DNA of 64,000 bases from Nemertoderma westbladi. Its lineage: Eukaryota > Xenacoelomorpha > Nemertodermatida > Nemertodermatidae. Of this stretch, positions 57,607 to 64,000 are shown in pieces. The position numbers were made by a program, and so were the translations under genes. The notes below the pieces were generated by a model. The model did not search any database and had not been told where the DNA came from. It saw only the letters and a list, made by a program, of their open reading frames with translations. Every line of letters begins with the position of its first letter. Position 1 is the stretch's first letter. Location of the stretch: positions 1 through 64,000 of the forward strand of contig JAUCBJ010007325.1 of assembly GCA_032718475.1 (NCBI GenBank), given 5' to 3'.

Positions 57607-57880
57607 ACTAAGACGGCGTGTAGGCCTATTATATTATACTGGGCTACGGCGTGTAGGCCTATTATATTATACTGGGCTATGGCGTGTAGGCCTATTATAT
57701 TATACTGGGCTACGGCGTGTAGGCCTATTATATTATACTGGGCTACGGCGTGTAGGCCTATTATATTATACTGGGCTATGGCGTGTAGGCCTATTATATT
57801 ATACTGGGCTACGGCGTGTAGGCCTATTATATTATACTGGACTACGGCGTGTAGGCCTATTATATTATATTCATATATGT
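57607..57880. repeat. 33-bp satellite, right block
   Basis: Eight units of GGCGTGTAGGCCTATTATAT, then TATACTGGGCTAC. Same family as 46137-47576. The minus-strand open frame is an artefact. Confidence 0.92.
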
Positions 57881-58187
57881 TATACAATTTTACATTCGTA
57901 TCGTAATGCTGAAAGGCGCTACAGTATTTTTCACACAATGAAATAAATAGTTAAAGATACCATATCGGTATAATTTTAGTATTATTATTACATTTTTGCT
58001 CTTTTGTCTTTTGAGTTTTATCTTTAGACGATAAGATAGTCCTATTTATCATTTTCGGCCCTACATTTGTCGTTTGAATGTTTAAAGTAAGAGCTATTTA
58101 GAAGCTATTTTTATTTTTTCTATTTAATTTGCAATTAATTAGTTAATTTTCAATTAAACGAATTAGAGGTTATTAACCTACTGTACT
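57881..58187. other. AT-rich spacer
   Basis: No gene seen. It ends in AACCTACTGTACT (58175-58187), the left target duplication of the next LINE copy. Confidence 0.5.
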
Positions 58188-58463
58188 AGGATCGGCATGC
58201 GGCATTGCAGCTGCATTATATATATATTTCATATGTATTAAGAATGCTGTGCCGGCTTGTCAACAAAATTGCGCCGCCACAACTCCCTATCACCCATGAC
58301 ATTTGCTAGATCATCCGCATCTTCAAGGTCAGTGTCCTTTAAGATGCGTCTCAAGAAAGTCATGGGCTGTCCACCATGCTTATTCACTCCATGAGGCTGC
58401 CAAAGTACAAGATTATGCACCGGCAGATATCCTGCAAATCGGGGGCAGCTTTGTTATAGTGTC
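58188..58463 (-). pseudogene. LINE-B copy 3, 3' end only
   Basis: The last 276 bp of LINE-B on the minus strand, reading VHNLVLWQPHGVNKHGGQPM then ADDLANVMGDRELWRRNFVD. A short internal deletion is seen relative to copies 2 and 4. Perfect 13-bp duplications AACCTACTGTACT flank it (58175-58187, 58464-58476), so it is a clean, heavily 5'-truncated insertion. Confidence 0.9.
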
Positions 58464-58476
58464 AACCTACTGTACT

Positions 58477-58772
58477 GGAACTAGGGAATCGGTGGATGTC
58501 TAAAAAAAGAACTGAAATTCCGGGCATGAGGTAATAAAAGGTCGGGCGCGATGAAACAAATGGCTGTGAAATAAAATAAAAAACTATAAAAACACTTGAG
58601 TTCGTGAAAGGTCAAAAAAATAAAAGTAATAATTAAAAGTAATATAAAATAAAAATAAAATAAAATAAAAAGGCTCTGTGTGCTAATCAGAGAGAGAACC
58701 TCGTAGAGACCTTCAGATAGGACAGGTGGCTTGTTCCAAGGATGGAGGCCGTGTTACCGAGGAGTATGGCTA
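58477..58772. other. A-rich region, probably the 3' end of the next retroelement fragment
   Basis: It contains AATAAAATAAAATAAAATAA runs and no gene. It lies downstream (in minus orientation) of the endonuclease fragment at 58773-59192. Confidence 0.4.
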
Positions 58773-59192
58773 TTAGGAGGCGTTGTAGGAGGAACTGAGA
58801 CTAGTTCCAATCTCCTTAATGAATGCCGTCATCTCGGGGCCAGGGCGACCGAGGGTCTCGAAGGCAACAGGGTAGAAGGAGTACCCTCGGTCAATCAGTT
58901 CCTGGTTCTTCCGAGTCTTTTGGGATTCTGCCTGCTCAACGACACGGCCTCCAGCCAACGCAGTCTGGGCGAGGTGGTTGGGCGCGAGCGGGTCCACGGT
59001 GGTTGTGTCCCACACATTAGCACGTCCGCGGCTCCACGGGACTAGTGTTACTATGTAGACGCGCTTACCGTCTCCCCGGCACACCAACTGGTGGTTCGAG
59101 TGCAGCGGGGACCCCACAGCTGGCGAGTGACCGGCGCACGATGTCATTGACCATCGAGTGACGTGGATGGCGCACGCGCGCACCTCATACAA
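58773..59192 (-). pseudogene. Retroelement C-terminal fragment, possible restriction-like endonuclease
   Basis: A 139-codon frame on the minus strand, GC-rich compared with its surroundings. It reads GRANVWDTTTVDPLAPNHL, then VEQAESQKTRKNQELIDRGY and FYPVAFETLGRPGPEM. I recognise this as the C-terminus of a widespread invertebrate non-LTR element, where D-x-T-V-x-P-L is followed by a Lys-rich helix and FxPxAFETLG; it resembles a PD-(D/E)xK nuclease core. The assignment to a restriction-like endonuclease is by pattern, moderately sure. The upstream part of the element is missing. Confidence 0.55.
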
Positions 59193-59776
59193 GACAGGCC
59201 GTGAAGCACGTCTGCTGAGACATCCTTTTCAATTAATTAATTAGCTTTTATTTTAACTGGAATGGACTTTTTTATATCTATTATTTATTTTTCAGACTTG
59301 ATTCCAAAAAGTAAGGTTTATCAGACATAATATTTGCGCATGCGCAGTAACTATTTCTATCTGACAATAGGCTACGCACGCATGATATACAATACTATTA
59401 ATTTATGTACTAGGGTAACTATGGAAACTTCAACCAACGATCGGGATATAAGGAATTTTAAAAATGAAATATTATCGTATTTAATAATTTTAGAAGAAAA
59501 TATAATTTTGTAGACTTCTAGAACAACGTACCCCACAACTAAACAATAACTGCATGCATAATTATTTCGATTTACTAACCACTAATATCACCAGAAAACT
59601 AATTTTACTATTAGTATAGTCTTATTTATTGGCAATTCTAGTCTGCAGGATAACAAGCTTCTTGAGTTTCGTATAAATAAGTACATACAGTTACGTACTC
59701 AATTAAAATTAATTATTCAATAGCCATAAGTATCCCGCTCTGCATGGGGAGACCCCATGGATTAGAAGAGTAGGTT
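59193..59776. other. AT-rich region without recognised feature
   Basis: No open frame, RNA or repeat of note. Confidence 0.5.
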
Positions 59777-60908
59777 GTGGGGGCGAGCGACGAAAGTAAG
59801 CGAGCTTAGCATACAGGTACCACTAACTCAATCGGTGTGTCTGTGGGGCGAGCGACGAAAGTAAGCGAGCTTAGCATACAGGTACCACTAACTCAATCGG
59901 TGTGTCTGTTGTGGGGCGAGCGACGAAAGTAAGCGAGCTTAGCATACAGGTACCACTAACTCAATCGGTGTGTCTGTGGGGCGAGCGACGAAAGTAAGCG
60001 AGCTTAGCATACAGGTACCACTAACTCAATCGGTGTGTCTGTGGGGCGAGCGACGAAAGTAAGCGAGCTTAGCATACAGGTACCACTAACTCAATCGGTG
60101 TGTCTGTGGGGCGAGCGACGAAAGTAAGCGAGCTTAGCATACAGGTACCACTAACTCAATCGGTGTGTCTGTTGTGGGGCGAGCGACGAAAGTAAGCGAG
60201 CTTAGCATACAGGTACCACTAACTCAATCGGTGTGTCTGTTGTGGGGCGAGCGACGAAAGTGAGTAAGCTTAGCATACAGGTACCACTAACTCAATCGGT
60301 GTGTCTGTGGGGCGAGCGACGAAAGTAAGCGAGCTTAGCATACAGGTACCACTAACTCAATCGGTGTGTCTGTGGGGCGAGCGACGAAAGTAAGCGAGCT
60401 TAGCATACAGGTACCACTAACTCAATCGGTGTGTCTGTGGGGCGAGCGACGAAAGTAAGCGAGCTTAGCATACAGGTACCACTAACTCAATCGGTGTGTC
60501 TGTTGTGGGGCGAGCGACGAAAGTAAGCGAGCTTAGCATACAGGTACCACTAACTCAATCGGTGTGTCTGTGGGGCGAGCGACGAAAGTAAGCGAGCTTA
60601 GCATACAGGTACCACTAACTCAATTGGTGTGTCTGTTGTGGGGCGAGCGACGAAAGTAAGCAAGCTTAGCATACAGGTACCACTAACTCAATCGGTGTGT
60701 CTGTTGTGGGGCGAGCGACGAAAGTAAGCGAGCTTAGCATACAGGTACCACTAACTCAATCGGTGTGTCTGTGGGGCGAGCGACGAAAGTAAGCGAGCTT
60801 AGCATACAGGTACCACTAACTCAATTGGTGTGTCTGTTGTGGGGCGAGCGACGAAAGTAAGCGAGCTTAGCATACAGGTACCACTAACTTAATCGGTGTG
60901 TCTGTTGT
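59777..60908 (+). repeat. 65-68-bp tandem array
   Basis: About 17 units starting GGGGCGAGCGACGAAAGTAA, through CATACAGGTACCACTAACTC, to GGTGTGTCTG, with an optional GTT at the end of the unit. The unit start equals the terminus of the element, so the array is an amplification of its own end. Confidence 0.93.
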
Positions 60909-61648
60909 TCTGTTGTGTCCAACTTTAAACGTTAATAACTCAGCCAAATGTTTATGAAATTTAACCAAATTTGGTACACATGTGGTCTGGCCAAAATTTA
61001 GAGTCAAGTTTAATTTTTGCGTGGCCTTCGAGAAGCTAAGATAATAGCAGTTAATTAGTTAATTAAGTTGATTAGGGTAAAAACATCAATTTCAACCTGC
61101 CTCCTTAAAGGATATTAATTATTTTCTAGTATAAGATTTATATAATTATGCTTAAAAGTTATACAGCTGTAATCCCCATACACCATTTCATTATAGTTTT
61201 TAATTTGTTCAAGAGATTTGCTTTAAGAAATGTGTTTTTAGTGGATCTAAACGTAATTAAGTTAAAATGCATTCCATATCACTCTATACTTCCAGTCTCA
61301 TCATTCCTTGGCATTCTTGATATTGCCTAGATGGGAAACATTCCAATCATCCTTCCACTGAACTTCTCTATCTTGCACAATGATTGGCTGAATTTAAAGG
61401 TGATTCTTTAGATATTAGCTAAATGATTTTGTTGAGGCATTAACATGATAAATTAATATTTCAGTATCAATACTATCGGCATAAGGTAAGGGGAACTTTC
61501 CTTTCTTCTTTGATATATTCTTACAGGCGCGGTTTGGTTAAATTTCTTATTTATTTATTTAAATTTCTTAAGTACCGATTTTGGGATAGAATTGCTCAAT
61601 TTTAATCTGTATCTGATAACTGAGCCTCGTCCTGCGCGATGGCCCCAC
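59777..61648. mobile_element. GTGGGGC-ended element copy 2 with an amplified left end
   Basis: About 1.87 kb. It begins GTGGGGGCGAGCGACGAAAG and ends GCGCGATGGCCCCAC; copy 1 begins GTGGGGCGAGCCACGAAG and ends GCGCGAAGGCCCCAC, so both ends are shared. The first 1.1 kb is a tandem array. The remainder is AT-rich with no gene: one stretch (TTAATAACTCAGCCAAATG, then AACCAAATTTGGTACACATG) is related in style to the copy 1 modules. No clear target duplication was found. Confidence 0.6.
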
Positions 61649-61828
61649 GAACGTGTATACAGTGAGCGAGTATACGAGTGTTAAGGTACAATAGTATTTC
61701 TAAGCTAAATCTAAGATATTTCCTCCTACAAGCAGCTATACAGAATCCTTCAGTTGACTTCGATTTCTAAAATATTGATTTGTTATTCGTACAACATGAG
61801 GCATGACGGGTGTAAACGCTACGCCGAC

Positions 61829-62621
61829 TACTGCTAGGATCGGCATGCTGCATTGCAGCTGCATTTTTAAGAATGCTGTGCCGTTTTGTCGACAAAATTG
61901 CGCCGCCACAACTCCCTATCACCCATGACATTTGCTAGATCATCCGCATCTTCAAGACCAGTGTCCTTTAAGATGCGTCCCAAGAAAGTCACGGGCTGTC
62001 CACCATGCTTATTCACTCCATGAGGCTGCCAAAGTACAAGATTATGTACTGGCTGGTCCTCACGGCGAAAGCAATGTCCTGCAAAGCGGAGGCGATTTGT
62101 TCTAGTGTCAAGCATGGGGGAACCAATGAGACACCTCCAATGTTATATGGTATCTGGTTGGAGATGTGTGCATTGTATTTGACACAATGAAACCGGCGTA
62201 GCATTCTTGTGAATGTGCCATCCAGAGATTTGGTGTCCTCAGCAGTTAGAGCCCAGCATGGACTCCCATAAAGGAGTACTGGAACTACTGCTGCTCTAAA
62301 TAATCGGACCTTAAGTGTCCGATTAATTCTCGGTGACTTCCAAATCCTGGAAAGCCTATTCAAGGCTGCCCATGCCTTTCCCTTACGTATTCGAAGGTCC
62401 TCACCTGACTTCCGGATCCATGATCCCAGGTAACAGAAGTCGTCCACATGCTCAAGCATACCATCTTTTGAGCTTATGCTCATCCGATCAGAGACTTGCT
62501 GAGGACTTTCAAAGTTAACTGTCAAAATTGTGGTCTTTCTGGAGTTAATAAAAAGACCAACACTAGAAACAGCATGTTCTAATGAGCTGAGGAGCCGTTG
62601 GGCTCCCTCTAGTGATTCTGT
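61829..62621 (-). pseudogene. LINE-B copy 4, 5'-truncated
   Basis: On the minus strand it begins ESLEGAQRLLSSLEHA in the RT thumb, continues with DDFCYLGSWIRKSGED, RAAVVPVLLYGSPCWALT and AFAVRTSQYIIL, and ends with the common LINE-B 3' end. It is flanked by 29-bp direct repeats (61800-61828 and 62622-62650, two mismatches), which are its target duplication and lie on the end of the foldback element below. One frameshift near 62100. Confidence 0.87.
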
Positions 62622-62629
62622 GGCATCAC

Positions 62630-63628
62630 GGGTGTAAACGCTACGCTGACAACCAACAGCCGACAACCACTGTCGACAACAGCAAAAGTGAAAATGTAAC
62701 CTGAGTTCGTGACTCTCGTTTATTGTTTTGGTTAGAACAACCTTACATTCTGTTCCTTTCCTCAATTAATAATTAACATTAATTAATTTAATACGACAGT
62801 TGTCGGCGTTGGTTGTCGGCGTTGGTTGTCGGCGTTGGTTGTCGGCGTTGGTTGTCGGCGTTGGTTGTCGGCGTTGGTTGTCGGCGTTGGTTGTCGGCGT
62901 TGGTTGTCGGCGTTGGTTGTCGGCGTTGGTTGTCGGCGTTGGTTGTCGGCGTTGGTTGTCGGCGTTGGTTGTCGGCGTTGGTTGTCGGCTTTGGTTGTCG
63001 GCGTTGGTTGTCGGCGTTGGTTGTCGGCGTAGGTTGTCGGCGTTGGTTGTCGGCGTTGGTTGTCGGCGTTGGTTGTCGGCGTTGGTTGTCGGCGTTGGTT
63101 GTCGGCGTTGGTTGTCGGCTTTGGTTGTCGGCTTTGGTTGTCGGCTTTGGTTGTCGGCGTTGGTTGTCGGCGTAGGTTGTCGGCGTTGGTTGTCGGCGTT
63201 GGTTGTCGGCGTTGGTTGTCGGCGTTGGTTGTCGGCGTTGGTTGTCGGCGTTGGTTGTCGGCGTTGGTTGTCGGCGTTGGTTGTCGGCGTTGGTTGTCGG
63301 CGTTGGTTGTCGGCGTTGGTTGTCGGCGTTGGTTGTCGGCGTTGGTTGTCGGCGTTGGTTGTCGGCGTTGGTTGTCGGCTTTGGTTGTCGGCTTTGGTTG
63401 TCGGCGTTGGTTGTCGGCGTTGGTTGTCGGCGTAGGTTGTCGGCGTTGGTTGTCGGCGTTGGTTGTCGGCGTTGGTTGTCGGCGTTGGTTGTCGGCTTTG
63501 GTTGTCGGCTTTGGTTGTCGGCGTTGGTTGTCGGCGTTGGTTGTCGGCGTTGGTTGTCGGTGTTGGTTGTCGGCGTTGGTTGTCGGCTTTGGTTGTCGGC
63601 TTTGGTTGTCGGCGTAGCGTTTACACCC
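62630..63628. mobile_element. Foldback-like element filled with a 13-bp minisatellite
   Basis: Inverted ends GGGTGTAAACGCTACG (62630-62645) and CGTAGCGTTTACACCC (63613-63628). A third direct copy of the end at 61808-61823 is the result of the LINE-B copy 4 target duplication. Between the ends are a short unique part (62651-62795) and the minisatellite. No coding region. Confidence 0.7.
62796..63612 (+). repeat. 13-bp minisatellite
   Basis: About 62 units of GTTGGTTGTCGGC, with variants TTTGG and GTAGG for GTTGG. Variants are clustered and recur as blocks, showing duplication of larger segments. Because 13 is not a multiple of three, open frames appear in every phase; none is a gene. Confidence 0.95.
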
Positions 63629-63726
63629 AGACATCACATCACATGACTCTCACTTTTTTATTTAGCTCATTTCTATCAAACATGCAATTTTAAGTTATAT
63701 AACCGGCTATCTCTATTATTAAATAG

Positions 63727-64000
63727 GGAGCACGTCACTGCGGTTCGAACCAGTGCGTTACCATACAGGTGCACGTCACTGGGGTTCGAACCAGTGCGTT
63801 ACCGTACAGGTGCACGTCACTGGGGTTCGAACCAGTGCGTTACCGTACAGGTGCACGTCACTGGGGTTCGAACCAGTGCGTTACCGTACAGGTGCACGTC
63901 ACTGGGGTTCGAACCAGTGCGTTACCGTACAGGTGCACGTCACTGGGGTTCGAACCAGTGCGTTACCGTACAGGTGCACGTCACTGGGGTTCGAACCAGT
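63727..64000. repeat. 41-bp satellite with B-box-like palindrome, runs off the window
   Basis: At least 6.5 units of GTGCACGTCACTGGGGTTCG plus AACCAGTGCGTTACCGTACAG. The centre forms a hairpin CACTGG-loop-CCAGTG, and on the minus strand reads GGTTCGAACCC, 10 of 11 matches to the Pol III B box GGTTCGANTCC. No A box is present at tRNA spacing within one unit. Confidence 0.9.

Noticed and set aside
58731-59045. Plus-strand frame of 104 codons
   Set aside because: It is the shadow of the minus-strand retroelement fragment, which has recognisable conserved blocks.
59293-59320. Possible next Nav exon after the acceptor-like TTTTTCAG
   Set aside because: The frame closes within a few codons and lacks the S4 arginine pattern.
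61451-61485. Possible 21-bp exon (TTTCAG | TATCAATACTATCGGCATAAG | GTAAGG)
   Set aside because: The splice-like sites occur by chance in AT-rich DNA; the seven residues match nothing in Nav and there is no support.
62783-63693. Frames of 68-284 codons over the 13-bp repeat (LSALVVGVGCRRW or ADNQRRQPTPTTN)
   Set aside because: They appear in every phase because the unit is 13 bp; there is no coding evidence.

Overview
This window is animal genomic DNA. It has spliced protein-coding exons with AG/GT introns, LINE and LTR retrotransposons, DNA transposons, and an extreme load of tandem repeats. The recurring AGGCCTA-rich repeats and the retroelement types suggest a marine invertebrate deuterostome, most likely an echinoderm. 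That assignment is an inference from sequence style.

The only host gene I can support lies on the + strand between about 35.2 and 45.8 kb. It is part of a voltage-gated sodium channel alpha subunit (Nav): the domain III-IV linker, domain IV S1, and domain IV S2-S3. The exon encoding the III-IV linker, which carries the fast-inactivation gate, is present three times (35200-35316, 41511-41636, 42041-42154). All three copies are open, flanked by AG/GT, and phase 0 at both ends, so any one could be joined to the following exon. They differ at the inactivation particle: the position of vertebrate I-F-M reads V-F-L, I-I-L and V-L-L. This is the most interesting signal in the window. It looks like a cassette of alternative inactivation gates. 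I found no upstream domain III exons and no domain IV S4 exon here; they probably lie outside the window.

Layout. 0.75-15.9 kb: a 30-bp satellite split by a Ty3/Gypsy element (151-bp LTRs, 5-bp target duplication). That element is itself split by an 8.1-kb LINE (LINE-A) whose ORF1 contains SAP, a serine/threonine/alanine-rich minisatellite, a Ulp1/C48-like protease domain, a coiled coil and an RRM-like end. 15.9-19.8 kb: fragments of two other LINEs. 19.8-31.1 kb: about 250 copies of a 45-bp satellite with higher-order structure. 31.3-35.0 kb: a 69-bp repeat and two LINE-B copies. 35.2-45.8 kb: the Nav exons, with a 65-copy tRNA-like 83-bp satellite between gate exons A and B. 46.1-57.9 kb: a 31-33-bp satellite interrupted by LINE-C, which carries a hAT-like transposon (47761-51223), a GTGGGGC-ended element with eleven CTCF-like motifs about 147 bp apart (52583-54442), and two near-identical foldback elements (49718-50952 and 56259-57507). 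58-64 kb: LINE-B 3' ends, a retroelement endonuclease fragment, a second GTGGGGC-ended element with a 65-68-bp array, a foldback element filled with a 13-bp minisatellite, and a 41-bp satellite with Pol III B-box-like palindromes.

Many long open frames in the window are artefacts of tandem repeats whose unit length is a multiple of three (30, 45, 69 bp) or that cycle through frames (13 bp). They are not annotated as genes.
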